A stretch of DNA of 64,000 nt from JBMNIZ01 sp050951405. GTDB taxonomy: Bacteria; Bacillota; DULZ01. A program made the position numbers and the translations under genes. Shown one piece after another: positions 42,601-51,739 of this stretch (within the stretch, counting starts at the first letter, position 1; each line of letters starts with the position of its first letter). Where the stretch lies: positions 1-64,000 of the forward strand of contig JBMNIZ010000016.1 in NCBI GenBank assembly GCA_050951405.1, written 5' to 3'. Under the pieces are notes generated by a model. That model saw only the letters and a program-made list of their open reading frames with translations. It was not told where the DNA came from and ran no database searches.

Positions 42601-43471
42601 ATGAGTCAACTCAATTGTACCACGACTTCCCGCCGTTTTAAACACATCACTGTAAAAGAACGCTATCAGATTGAAATTCTTCTAAAGGAGAAGAAGTCAC
42701 CCAGCGAGATAGCAAAGCTGTTAGGCAAGCATAAGCGAACCATCGAACGTGAGATTGCCCGTGGAACTGTCAGGATGCTGAGAAGCGACCTGGTTTATGT
42801 TGATAGATACTGTGCAGATACAGCAGAGCGAATATACCGCGAGAGAGCTGCTAATAAGGGAGCATGCTTAAAGATCGGTCATGACCATAAACTAGCCGAT
42901 TACATTGAAAAAAAAATTATCAAAGAGGGATATACCCCTGACGCAGTCATTGGCGAAATCCGGGCAAAAGGCTTAAAATTTAAGACTAGTATATGCACAA
43001 AAACGCTCTATAACTATATCGACAAAGAAGTATTTGCAAATATAACAAATAAAAACCTTCCAGTAAAACGAGTACCTAAAAAAAATCGCCATAAGAGGGT
43101 ACGAGTTGCCCACAACAATCTAAAAGGCAGAAGCATTGAAGAAAGACCTGCGGCAGCTAATACTCGTGAAGAAGCCGGCCATTGGGAGATGGATTGTGTT
43201 GTAAGCGGCAAAGGGAAAGGCAAAGCCGCACTCTTAGTTCTAACAGAACGCAAGTTTAGAAAAGAGATTATCCGAAAGATGCCGGAAAAGACACAGAAAT
43301 CAGTGAAGAAAACGCTGGATAGGCTTGAAAGAGAGTACGGAGCACGCTTTTCAGAAGTGTTCAAAACCATTACGGTAGATAACGGAAGCGAGTTTCTTAA
43401 TAGTGTAGAATTAGAGAGTTCAATCAGAAAGCCGGGCACTCATCGGACTAAAATCTATTATGCTCACCCAT
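42601..43471 (+). pseudogene. IS30-family transposase, 5' part
   Basis: From ATG 42601 (AAAGGAGG upstream) the product has the N-terminal helix-turn-helix (SPSEIAKLLGKHKRTIEREI) and the IS30 core with HWEMDCVVSG and ITVDNGSEF, ending in KIYYAHP where the IS21 element begins. The remaining frame after that is IS21 sequence and stops at 43500. The 3' part of the gene lies at 46055-46246. Confidence 0.88.
43467..43471. repeat. 5-bp target duplication of the IS21 element, left copy
   Basis: CCCAT; second copy at 46055-46059. Confidence 0.75.
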
Positions 43472-43606
43472 TGTTAATGGCCATGATAAAATCGACATAA
43501 ATGGTCACGAAAAACCCGCAAAACCGGTCATTTAGAAAAGGAAAAAAGCTCGTTCCCTACAACATTTTCATTGGAACCAAAACATTAAAGAAGGGAACGA
43601 GCAAAA

Positions 43607-45088
43607 ATGACAGGAGTGTGGGAAATCGTGAACATTCAAGAATGTCGGAAAGCCGGCCTAAGTAAGACCGCCACAGCACAGCGTTTAAACCTGGACCGTG
43701 GCACCGTAGCAAAATATTGGGATGTTGAAGAGCCTTTGAAAGCACCACCGGTCTACCAGCGAAGTTCCAAAATCGATCTTTACAAAGAGTATATCACAAA
43801 TCGACTGGAAAAATGGCCTGAACTGTTTGCAGAAACAATTTATGAAGAAATTAAAAAAATGGGATATAAAGGCTCCGCAAGAACCGTCCGGCGCTACGTC
43901 TCTAAGGTACGACCAAAACTTTCCCGGGAATACAAACCCTATGAAACCCTGCCAGGTGAACAAGCCCAGGTTGACTGGGGCCACTTAGGCACCATTGTCG
44001 AAAACGGCCGGCGGGTTAAGCTTTATGTCTTTGTTTTCTGCCTAAGTTGGTCAAGAGAAAGATATGCGGAGTTCATCACTTCCCTCAATATGGCCGTCTT
44101 TAACGCCTGCCTACATCGAGCTTTCGAGTATGTGGGAGGGATTCCCGAAACAATCCTCTTTGACAACGCCAAAACTGTGGTAGCGGAACGAGTAGGTACG
44201 ATAGTGAGGTTTAATTCTACCCTTCTGGAACTGGCTTTAAGATATGGCTTCACACCCAAAGCATGTTGGATCAATGATCCGGAAAGCAAGGGCAAAGTAG
44301 AATCCAATGTCAAGTACTTGAAAAAGAGCTTCTACTACGGGCGGGAATTTAAGAACTTGGAAGACCTAAACCAGCAGTTGCAGGTGTGGCTTAAGGAAGT
44401 GGCCAATGCTAAAGTCCATGGCACCACCGGTAAAATACCTCAAGAACGCCTAATAGAAGAACGAAACTATCTAAAACCGTTGCCGGCAATCGAAGCACCC
44501 TTACCCGTCTATGAAACCCGGAAAGCCAGCAAAACAGCCCTTATCTCCGTAGACAACAACAAATATTCAGTCCCCGCTAAACTGGCCCGTAAAACAGTAC
44601 ATTTCAGGCGATACGAGGACAGGATTGAAATTCTAGATGATGAGCACGTAGTAGCTGTACATACCTTGGTAAAAGGTAAAAACCAAGTAATCATTAACGA
44701 TGACCACTACCCTGAGCATCAAAAAATGAAACAAAGGCCTAAACATCCACTGCAAGCTGAGTTTGAAGCCTTGGCCCCGGTGGCCGAAGAATACCTGCAG
44801 CACCTTAGCCAACGCCGGGAAGGGCACCTTAGAGAACAGATGCAGAAGATCATCTCCCTAAAAGAAGATTACAGTGCTTCTGAAATCAATGCAGCCATGG
44901 AACGAGCTCTTAAGTTTGGAGCTATTGGTTACGCAAAGTTAAAATCAATACTGCAAAAACAATCCCAGAACCCCAATATTCTGCCTACAGTAGGTTCCAA
45001 CAGAGCCAATTACAAGCTGGATAACCTTCCTTACCAAGTAGAAGTAGAACGCCGGGATACCAGCTATTACGAGGAGGTTATCCAGTGA
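43607..45088 (+). CDS. istA: IS21-family transposase IstA
   Basis: DDE transposase of 493 residues. An N-terminal helix-turn-helix (AGLSKTATAQRLNLDRGTVAKY) precedes the integrase core, with the first catalytic aspartate in AQVDWGHLG, the second in ILFDNAKT and the glutamate in SKGKVESNVKYLK. The C-terminal domain follows. ATG 43607 is about 15 bp after GAACGAGC; the ribosome site is weak. Its stop overlaps the istB start. Confidence 0.93.
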   Translation: MTGVWEIVNIQECRKAGLSKTATAQRLNLDRGTVAKYWDVEEPLKAPPVYQRSSKIDLYKEYITNRLEKWPELFAETIYEEIKKMGYKGSARTVRRYVSKVRPKLSREYKPYETLPGEQAQVDWGHLGTIVENGRRVKLYVFVFCLSWSRERYAEFITSLNMAVFNACLHRAFEYVGGIPETILFDNAKTVVAERVGTIVRFNSTLLELALRYGFTPKACWINDPESKGKVESNVKYLKKSFYYGREFKNLEDLNQQLQVWLKEVANAKVHGTTGKIPQERLIEERNYLKPLPAIEAPLPVYETRKASKTALISVDNNKYSVPAKLARKTVHFRRYEDRIEILDDEHVVAVHTLVKGKNQVIINDDHYPEHQKMKQRPKHPLQAEFEALAPVAEEYLQHLSQRREGHLREQMQKIISLKEDYSASEINAAMERALKFGAIGYAKLKSILQKQSQNPNILPTVGSNRANYKLDNLPYQVEVERRDTSYYEEVIQ

Positions 45089-45873
45089 TTAGACAAATAC
45101 CAACCGCCGATCGGAAAACCCTGGAACAGAATTTAAAAAGGTTAAGACTTCCCCATATTAGAAACATCCTTGACGATGTTAATGAATTGGCGCTGGAAGA
45201 AGAACCATCCTACCTGGATTTCTTAGCCTATGTTATTAACAAGGAGGTGGAACATAGAGACAAGACCCAACAAGAAAAAAGAATGAAAAGAGCCTGCTTT
45301 CCCCAGATAAAGACTTTGGAAGAATTTGATTTTAGTTTCCAAAACAGCATCACCCAACAAAGCATCTATGATCTGGCAACCCTTCAATTTATCGAAGCCA
45401 AGGAGAACATCATCTTTCTGGGTCCACCGGGAGTAGGCAAGAGCCACCTGGCCATTGCCCTGGGAGTTAAGGCAGTGCTAAAAGGTTACCAAGTCCGTTT
45501 TTACACACTCACGGACCTCATTGCCGAGCTTTATGCAGCTTTAGCCGATAACAGCCTGAACAGAAAGATTAACAATATCTTAAAAAATGACCTTATCATT
45601 CTGGACGAACTGGGCTATGTGTCCATGGATGAAACCGCATCAGACCATATTTTCCAGCTGGTCACCAAAGCTTACGAAAACCGTTCTTTGATCATTACCA
45701 GCAACCTGGATTTTGGAGAATGGGGCACTCTTTTTGTGAACATGAGTACTGCTGCAGCTATCTTAGATCGCTTACTACACCATGCCCATGTGTTTAACCT
45801 TAGGGGGAACAGTTATCGGGTAAGAAACCGATTAATACAACCAACAAATAAGATAGCGGCAACTACAGGCTAA
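45085..45873 (+). CDS. istB: IS21-family helper ATPase IstB
   Basis: DnaA/DnaC-like AAA+ protein that helps IstA choose and use target sites. The 262 residues have Walker A LGPPGVGKSHLA (about residues 112-123) and Walker B LIILDELGYV. GTG 45085 overlaps the istA stop (GTGA) with GAGGAGG-like sequence inside istA as ribosome site. Confidence 0.95.
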   Translation: MIRQIPTADRKTLEQNLKRLRLPHIRNILDDVNELALEEEPSYLDFLAYVINKEVEHRDKTQQEKRMKRACFPQIKTLEEFDFSFQNSITQQSIYDLATLQFIEAKENIIFLGPPGVGKSHLAIALGVKAVLKGYQVRFYTLTDLIAELYAALADNSLNRKINNILKNDLIILDELGYVSMDETASDHIFQLVTKAYENRSLIITSNLDFGEWGTLFVNMSTAAAILDRLLHHAHVFNLRGNSYRVRNRLIQPTNKIAATTG

Positions 45874-45895
45874 ATAAACCGGATTAAGCGAGTGC

Positions 45896-45945
45896 GAATT
45901 GCCTAGGAGGCGTTCCGCTACGCTCCACTGCCTCCTAGGCAATTC
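45896..45945. repeat. Perfect 16-bp-stem palindrome after istB
   Basis: GAATTGCCTAGGAGGC (45896-45911) is complementary to 45930-45945; the 18-nt loop contains CCGCTACGCTCC. No T tract follows. Confidence 0.88.
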
Positions 45946-46054
45946 CTCTACCGTTATCGCAAGGATTAAATTCTGTATGACTGCTGGTTTTTCATGGCCA
46001 AAATTGCTGGTTTTTTAGTGACCAAAAATGCGGTTTTTCAAATGGCCATTGACA

Positions 46055-46246
46055 CCCATTCAGCGCATGGGAACGTGGGTCCAATGAAAATGCTAATAAG
46101 CTAATACGTCGGTTTATTCCAAAGGGCACAGATATCAGCAAGCTTAAACAGAAAGATATTAGGCGAATTGAGAACTGGATGAATAATTACCCAAGAAAAA
46201 TTCATGGATATAAATCTGCCAATGAGATGGCAAAGATGGCAGTATA
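46055..46246 (+). pseudogene. IS30-family transposase, 3' part
   Basis: Reading on from CCC ATT in the frame of the 5' part gives FSAWERGSNENANKLIRR and ends NEMAKMAV at a TAA (46244-46246), the expected IS30 C-terminus including the catalytic glutamate in ERGSNEN. Together with 42601-43471 it makes one full transposase, so only the IS21 insertion disabled it. Confidence 0.88.
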
Positions 46247-46294
46247 ATCAGAGGATGCCAAAATATGGGTGGCAATTAAACTTGCAATTCCCCT

Positions 46295-46306
46295 TTTAGC
46301 GTGTAG
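46295..46306. repeat. Target duplication of the IS30 element, right copy
   Basis: TTTAGCGTGTAG, perfect copy of 42480-42491. Confidence 0.7.
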
Positions 46307-46317
46307 AAAGGATTGTG

Positions 46318-46345
46318 TTGACTGATGGAGAAAAGACTATATAAT
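46318..46345 (+). promoter_or_regulatory. Promoter of the MFS exporter gene
   Basis: TTGACT (46318-46323) and TATAAT (46340-46345), 16 bp apart. The IS30 target duplication ends only 11 bp before the -35. Confidence 0.7.
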
Positions 46346-46413
46346 AATTGATAATTGGATTGATAAGAGGGGCCCGTAGTTTTGAGGGTTTTGGAGGAGA
46401 CTGAGGTAAGACT

Positions 46414-47806
46414 GTGAAAGAAAAGGATGCTGTCAAAAGATATGCTTTAATTTGTGCTACCACTGCTGGTTTTTTGACGCCCTTTATGGGAAGCGCCATT
46501 AATTTGGCTATTCCGTCCATTGGAGAAGATTTTCAGGCCAGTGCCTATCTTTTAGGTTGGGTGGTGACTAGTTATTTACTGGCTTCGGCCGCTTTCCTGG
46601 TTCCTGCCGGTCGGCTGGCCGACCTCATTGGTAGGAAAAAGGTTTTTATTACCGGGATTGCAGTTTTTTTCTGTTTTTTCTTTCCTCTCCGGCTGCGCCA
46701 CTTCCATTGAGATATTTATTATCTACCGCATTTTACAGGGCATTGGAAGCTCAATGATTTTTGGTACCGGGACGGCTATCCTAACTTCTGTATTTTCACC
46801 GCAGGAAAGGGGAAAAGTATTAGGCATCAACGTGGCTGCCGTTTATATAGGCTTATCTTTGGGCCCGGTGCTGGGCGGCTTTTTGAACCATCGGTTAGGA
46901 TGGCAGTCCATTTTTTTCTTTAATTTTGTGGTGGGTCTTTGTGTCTTTTTCTTGGTCCTCTTGCGGTTAAAAGGGGAATGGATGGGTGCTGATCAGGAAA
47001 GATTTGATGTATTGGGTTCTTTGCTTTACTCCTCGGGTTTGATCAGTTTTATGTATGGATTATCTTCCTTTACCAGCAACTATTGGGCGAAATACCTAAT
47101 GGTATCCGGTATCCTTATCCTGGTTATTCTCATCGTTTATGAAACGAAAATAAAACATCCCTTGTTGGATCTGAATTTATTCAGACGGAATATTACTTTT
47201 AGATATTCCAATCTGGCTGCTTTTATCAATTATTGTGCTACTTTTGCAGTGAGCTTCCTGCTTTCTATTTACCTGCAATTGGTCAAGGGGTATGACTCCC
47301 AGACGGCAGGCTTCATCCTTCTTGCTCAACCCCTGGTGATGGCTCTGCTGTCTCCTTTTGCCGGGGCACTTTCTGATCGGATTGAACCCTGGAAAGTAGC
47401 TTCTTTGGGTATGAGTATTACCAGCTTGGCCCTTTTGTTCTTATATTTTGTGTCCCAGGATACCCCCATCTGGCTGGTCATGATCAACTTAATTGTTATG
47501 GGCAGTGGCTTTGCTCTTTTCTCTTCACCCAATACCAATGCGGTGATGGGATCGGTGGACAAGAGAGTATACGGAGTTGCTTCTTCGATTTTGGGGACCA
47601 TGAGATTGGTAGGCCAAGCCGTGAGCATGGCTATAGTAACCTTGCTGATTTCGTTGTATGTGGGGAGCATAGAAATACAGCAGGCTTCGGCGGATATTTT
47701 GGTGAGATTGCTCACAGTTTCTTTTGCCATTTTTGCGGGAGTTTGTTTTGTTGGGATTTTTGCCTCTATGGCTAGAGGTAATCTCCATACGGCGGAAGAA
47801 AGATGA
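46414..47806 (+). CDS. MFS drug exporter (DHA2/EmrB type), one-base frameshift
   Basis: Proton-driven efflux protein. The first segment (46414-46710) has the first membrane helices and the MFS motif GRLADLIGRKKVF; the second (in frame to 47806) continues with SGCATSIEIFIIYRILQGIG and about ten more helices, including LGPVLGG (motif C). Seven T at 46664-46670 break the frame; six would give ITGIAVFSVFSFLSG and a 463-residue protein with 14 helices, the normal size. GTG 46414 follows TGAGGTAAG. Substrate unknown. Confidence 0.8.
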
Positions 47807-47884
47807 TGTCATGCTGATGAGGATGCTCGGCCTTGTGGACAGAAAAACAGTGAAGGAGCTTGTTTGCGGCAAGGAGTGTCCGGA

Positions 47885-49360
47885 TTGAAACTAAAACCTG
47901 TTTTGGATGTAATCGGTCGGGTTCTCATTGTGGTAGGGTTATCCATGACTCTACCTTTAGTATTTGCAATTGTTTATCAGGAAACCAATGAAATCAGAGT
48001 CTTCCTGGGGGTAATGGTTCTGCTGCTGTTTGTGGGAACTGTTGCTTGGAAGGGCGCCTTTACGGATGAGAAACTGACCCTTAAAGAAGGCATCTTGATT
48101 GGAGCCATAGGCTGGTTAATCATACCTTTATTTGGCAGCCTGCCTTATCTTTTTTCCGGTACACTGCCCAGCATCTGGGATGCGTATTTTGAAGCTGTGT
48201 CCGGTTTTACCACTACCGGGGCAACGGTCATCCCTGATGTGGAATCAGTGGCCAGAAGTGTGCTGTTATGGCGGAGCTTTACCCAGTGGCTGGGCGGAAT
48301 GGGCATTTTACTGGTTCTAGTTGCTTTAATCTCCAATCTGGGCGTGGATGGCGCTCGTCTGCTGCGCAGTGAGATGCCAGGCCCAAAAATGAGCAGAGTT
48401 GTACCGAGAATGAGCAGCTATGCCAAATCAGTTTGGATCGTTTACATTACCGTAACCATTATTGAAGTGATTCTGCTCCGGCTGGCTGGCTTGGATTTTT
48501 TCGAATCCTTGAATCACACTTTTACCAGTATTGCCACGGGGGGGTTTTCCACCAGGAATGCCGGCCTGGGCGCTTTTGGCAATCCTCTGGCGGAGTTTAT
48601 TGTTATTTTTTTTATGCTGGTAGGCGGAGGAAATTTTGCTCTGTATTATGTGGTTTTCACTAGAAAAGATCCCTTTTTGTTGTGGAGGGATGAGGAGTAT
48701 CGCGCCTACTTGTTGGTGATCCTGGCAGCCTTTGTCCTGGCAGTTGTCGATCTGTCTGTTGGTTATTATGAAAACTTGTTCCAGTCTATCAGATACGGTG
48801 CTTTTCAGATTGTATCCATGAAAACCGGTACCGGACATATTTCCTTTGACTATGAACAATGGACAAATCTGTCCAAAATGATTCTATTTGTTCTGATGTT
48901 CTTTGGCGGTTGTCAATGCTCTACCACTGGCGGTATTAAAATGGTCAGAATGCTGATCGGCTTGAAATTCGTCAAGGGAGAATTGGCCAAAACTATTCAT
49001 CCCCAGATTGTCTATCCCGTCAGAATCAACAATAATAGCGTGTCTGATCAGGTGGTCTCCAATGTAATAGGTTTTCTCCTCCTCTATTTTGTTCTTTTTT
49101 TTATTACTTCTTTGTTTCTCACGGCTTTTGGTTATGATGCGGTATCTTCCATGACCGGATCAGCGGCCATTTTAGGCAATGTGGGGCCGGCCATGGGTGT
49201 TTTTGGTCCGAATCATACTTATGGGGATCTTCCCAATCTGGTTAAGTTGTGGCTCTCATTCGTGATGATTATGGGACGGCTGGAGATATACCCCGTTCTG
49301 ATCAGCATTCAGTTCTTGGTCTCCAGCATCAGCAGAAGAGCGCCTGCATTCAGGAACTAG
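47885..49360 (+). CDS. TrkH/KtrB-family potassium (or sodium/potassium) uptake channel subunit
   Basis: Membrane-spanning cation transporter of 491 residues built from four pore repeats; selectivity-filter segments are visible at SGFTTTGATV, SIATGGFSTRNAG, SMKTGTGHI and AAILGNVGPA. TTG 47885 follows AAGGAG at 47871-47876; the frame from 47864 is open but includes the ribosome site. A KtrA/TrkA gating subunit is usual, but no gene for one lies in the window. Confidence 0.88.
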   Translation: MKLKPVLDVIGRVLIVVGLSMTLPLVFAIVYQETNEIRVFLGVMVLLLFVGTVAWKGAFTDEKLTLKEGILIGAIGWLIIPLFGSLPYLFSGTLPSIWDAYFEAVSGFTTTGATVIPDVESVARSVLLWRSFTQWLGGMGILLVLVALISNLGVDGARLLRSEMPGPKMSRVVPRMSSYAKSVWIVYITVTIIEVILLRLAGLDFFESLNHTFTSIATGGFSTRNAGLGAFGNPLAEFIVIFFMLVGGGNFALYYVVFTRKDPFLLWRDEEYRAYLLVILAAFVLAVVDLSVGYYENLFQSIRYGAFQIVSMKTGTGHISFDYEQWTNLSKMILFVLMFFGGCQCSTTGGIKMVRMLIGLKFVKGELAKTIHPQIVYPVRINNNSVSDQVVSNVIGFLLLYFVLFFITSLFLTAFGYDAVSSMTGSAAILGNVGPAMGVFGPNHTYGDLPNLVKLWLSFVMIMGRLEIYPVLISIQFLVSSISRRAPAFRN

Positions 49361-49443
49361 AAAAAATGGACCGGGAGGCTAAGACCGGTACAACTTTTCG
49401 CGGGAGCAAAAGAAAGGGCGGCTACCTCTTGCTTGTTCAGAAC

Positions 49444-49473
49444 TTGAAGTATTCAGGAAAGATACCTTATAAT
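49444..49473 (+). promoter_or_regulatory. Promoter of the gamma-lyase-family gene
   Basis: TTGAAG (49444-49449) and TATAAT (49468-49473), 18 bp apart. The -10 overlaps the ATG at 49472, which therefore is unlikely to be the translation start. Confidence 0.65.
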
Positions 49474-49534
49474 GGGGCTGCTGAGTAAGGCTAGGGGAGA
49501 AGATACAGACTTTGCCAGAAGGAGAGAATACTTA

Positions 49535-50815
49535 TTGTCGAGGCATTTTTATCATCGAGTTCCAGTCTCTGCTCAAGTCTGGGATTTGGGCAGAAAAGTA
49601 GAAGAAGAGTCTGAGACGGTTCGCCAACGAATCCGACAAAAAATGGAGAGCAATTATTATAAAGTACTGGCGGCTTTTCAAAGGCATCAAATCAGCGATC
49701 ATTTTTTCGCAGGAAGCACCGGATATGGTTATGGTGACTCCGGTCGTGATGCTTTGGACAGCCTTTATGCCGCTGTTTTCGGGGCAGAGGCAGGTTTGGT
49801 ACGGCCCCAGATTGTATCCGGTACCCATGCCATTACTTTGACCCTTTTCGGCATCCTGCGACCGGGAGATAAGTTGCTATTTGCCACCGGGGAACCTTAT
49901 GACACCCTGAAACAAGTGATCGGATACCGGGGAGGCCCAAGCGGCTCCCTGCGAGATTGGGGAATTGACTATGAGGAGGTGCCTCTACAGGAGGACGGCT
50001 CGCCTGATTACATGGCTATTCAGGAAAAGCTGTCATCGCCGGTAAAAGTGGTGGCCATTCAGCGCTCCCGCGGTTATAGTCTCCGTCCGTCTTTTAATAT
50101 ACAGACTGTGGGTAAAATTATCAGTTTGGTAAAGGAAGTGAACCCATCCGCCATCTGTTTAGTGGATAATTGCTACGGAGAGTTTGTGGAAAGCCGGGAG
50201 CCCTGTGAAGTGGGAGCGGATCTGGTAGTCGGGTCTTTGATCAAGAACCCGGGCGGGGGACTGGCGCCGGCGGGAGGCTATATTGTGGGCCGAGCTTCTT
50301 TGCTGGAGGAGATTAGCCACCGTTTAACGGCGCCAGGACTGGGGGCCGAACTGGGAGCCTCTCTAGCTGATAAAAGATTGTTTTACCAGGGCTTATTCAT
50401 GGCTCCGTTGATCGTAGGGGAGGCTCTGCAGGGAGCGGTGTTTGCCGCCGGCTTGTTTCAACAACTGGGCTTTCAGGTTTCTCCTTTGTGGGACGAGGAT
50501 AGAGCTGACATTATCCAGGCGATTGTGCTGGGGCAAGCAGAAACCCTGCTCGCTTTTTGCCAGGGATTGCAGAAAGCTTCTCCAGTGGACTCCCATTTTT
50601 CTCCTGAACCGGCTCAAATGCCTGGATATACTGACCGGGTAATCATGGCGGGAGGGACCTTTATTCAGGGCTCTTCAATTGAATTAAGCGCGGATGGTCC
50701 TTTACGGGAGCCTTATGTAGCCTACCTGCAAGGAGGATTAGCTTATCCTTACGTGAAGGCTGCTTTATTAACTGCTGTGGAACATTTATTGCAAAGAAAA
50801 CTAATCTCCCTGTAA
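49535..50815 (+). CDS. Methionine gamma-lyase-family PLP enzyme (YnbB type)
   Basis: Pyridoxal-phosphate enzyme of the Cys/Met-metabolism fold, in older databases called aluminium resistance protein. The PLP lysine lies in GSLIKNPGGGLAP; other family features are STGYGYGDSGRDALD, VSGTHAITLTLFG and LVDNCYGEF. TTG 49535 (AGAAGGAGA upstream) gives 426 residues, the family size; ATG 49472 would add 21 residues but lies in the promoter. The reaction in vivo is not established. It is convergent with lexA. Confidence 0.85.
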   Translation: MSRHFYHRVPVSAQVWDLGRKVEEESETVRQRIRQKMESNYYKVLAAFQRHQISDHFFAGSTGYGYGDSGRDALDSLYAAVFGAEAGLVRPQIVSGTHAITLTLFGILRPGDKLLFATGEPYDTLKQVIGYRGGPSGSLRDWGIDYEEVPLQEDGSPDYMAIQEKLSSPVKVVAIQRSRGYSLRPSFNIQTVGKIISLVKEVNPSAICLVDNCYGEFVESREPCEVGADLVVGSLIKNPGGGLAPAGGYIVGRASLLEEISHRLTAPGLGAELGASLADKRLFYQGLFMAPLIVGEALQGAVFAAGLFQQLGFQVSPLWDEDRADIIQAIVLGQAETLLAFCQGLQKASPVDSHFSPEPAQMPGYTDRVIMAGGTFIQGSSIELSADGPLREPYVAYLQGGLAYPYVKAALLTAVEHLLQRKLISL

Positions 50816-50855
50816 ATAAAGAAGTCGCTTGCAAAAAGCGACTTCTTTATTTTAA
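50814..50855. terminator. Bidirectional terminator between the gamma-lyase-family gene and lexA
   Basis: A 17-bp perfect stem (50814-50830 with 50836-50852, loop GCAAA) has A-rich and T-rich flanks on both strands. The lexA stop codon lies inside it. Confidence 0.88.
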
Positions 50856-51464
50856 CAAACGGAAAACACCGATGACCTTGCCCAGGATGACCACATCTTT
50901 AGTATAAATGGGAGCATAATTGGGGTTTTCCGGCTGCAGCTTAATATAATCCGTCTCTCGAAAGAAGCGCTTGACGGTGGCCTCATCTCCCAGTAAAGCA
51001 GCCACAATATCTCCATGATCGGCTGTGGCCTGTTTTCTGACAATAACATAATCTCCATCTAAGATGCCGGCATCAATCATGCTATCGCCGAAAACTGATA
51101 ACATGAAAACCTCTTCGTGGTGACCTACCAAGTGGCGGGGTAGGGGAAAAACCTCCTCAATGTTCTCCTGGGCAAGAATGGGTTGCCCGGCGGTAATACG
51201 GCCTACCAGTGGCACATTAACCATTGCTTGGCGTCCGGCTACGCTGTCCGGGTCCAAAAGCTCAAGGGCACGCGGTTTAGTAGGGTCTTTTCTTAAATAG
51301 CCTTTTTGTTCAAGCTGTTTGATATGTCCATGGACGGTGGAAGTGGAGCGCATCCCCACGGCTTTGCCTATTTCTCTGACGGAAGGCGGATAACCTTTTT
51401 CCCGGTAAAAACTCTGGATGAAAAGCAGCACTTCCTTTTGGCGTGGCGTCAAATTATCATACAT
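50847..51464 (-). CDS. lexA: SOS repressor LexA
   Basis: Represses DNA-damage genes until RecA filaments trigger its self-cleavage. From ATG 51464 (AGGAGGT upstream on the minus strand) it has 205 residues: a winged helix (1-65, TPRQKEVLLFIQ, VREIGKAVGMRSTSTVHGHI), the cleavage bond Ala92-Gly93 in RITAGQP, and the catalytic Ser128 (FGDSMID) and Lys165 (EATVKRFF). The longer open frame (to 51665) runs through its own promoter and into an IS. A promoter and LexA box are present upstream, indicating autoregulation. Confidence 0.97.
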   Translation of the reverse strand: MYDNLTPRQKEVLLFIQSFYREKGYPPSVREIGKAVGMRSTSTVHGHIKQLEQKGYLRKDPTKPRALELLDPDSVAGRQAMVNVPLVGRITAGQPILAQENIEEVFPLPRHLVGHHEEVFMLSVFGDSMIDAGILDGDYVIVRKQATADHGDIVAALLGDEATVKRFFRETDYIKLQPENPNYAPIYTKDVVILGKVIGVFRLLK

Positions 51465-51495
51465 AGTTAGACCTCCTAGATTAAATCTTACGACA

Positions 51496-51524
51496 ATTAT
51501 AACATGAGCTTGCCACCATTTCAA
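51496..51524 (-). promoter_or_regulatory. lexA promoter
   Basis: On the minus strand TTGAAA (complement of 51519-51524) and TATAAT (complement of 51496-51501) are 17 bp apart, with TGT before the -10. Confidence 0.8.
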
Positions 51525-51535
51525 ACGCTTGTTCG
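51522..51535 (-). promoter_or_regulatory. LexA box at lexA
   Basis: On the minus strand CGAACAAGCGTTTG, one mismatch from CGAAC-N4-GTTCG, overlapping the lexA -35. Confidence 0.85.
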
Positions 51536-51614
51536 AAAAAATTTTCAATTTTTTCTTGCTAATGAACACGTTTCTCGTTTCTTTTACACCTGATTTAGAG
51601 ATGCGAATTCTAAA

Positions 51615-51650
51615 CCCCTTGCGGCATAAGGCCTTAAGGGGGAATTTTTT
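51615..51650 (+). terminator. Terminator-like hairpin at the left end of the IS1634-type element
   Basis: CCCCTT (51615-51620) pairs with AAGGGG (51636-51641), with an inner GGC/GCC pair, then AATTTTTT. Confidence 0.65.
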
Positions 51651-51692
51651 ATGAATTTTTGTCATTTTTCCGTGGCATTATTTGGCATAATA

Positions 51693-51701
51693 TGGTATAA
51701 T
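51693..51701 (+). promoter_or_regulatory. Transposase promoter of the IS1634-type element
   Basis: TGG directly before TATAAT (51696-51701), an extended -10, 39 bp before the start codon. Confidence 0.55.
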
Positions 51702-51739
51702 TAAATAAATATCGACACTCAGAGACGGAGGTTCTTAAT

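Larger units (their letters stand above)
43472..46054 (+). mobile_element. IS21-family insertion sequence inside the IS30 element
   Basis: A 2583-bp element with terminal repeat TGT(T/C)AATGGCCAT at both ends (43472-43484 and the complement of 46042-46054) and further inner repeats of the AATGGTCAC type typical of IS21 ends. It carries istA and istB, overlapping by GTGA, and a long hairpin after istB. Both genes look intact, so this is potentially the most active element in the window. Confidence 0.9.
42492..46294 (+). mobile_element. IS30-family element, split by an IS21 insertion
   Basis: Left end GGTAAGTTGTAAAATTAATT and right end (complement of ...TTAAACTTGCAATTCCCCT) are imperfect inverted repeats sharing TTAATTGCC. 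A 12-bp direct repeat flanks the pair. Removing 43472-46054 plus one CCCAT copy restores an uninterrupted transposase gene of about 1.2 kb total element size. Confidence 0.82.
51496..51568. repeat. 73-bp perfect direct repeat, left copy, flanking the IS1634-type element
   Basis: Identical base for base to 53585-53657. It contains the lexA promoter, the shared LexA box and the TTGCTA -35 of the yneA promoter. Confidence 0.92.

Noticed and set aside
51465..51665. N-terminal extension of LexA
   Set aside because: It covers the lexA promoter, the operator and the left end of an IS.
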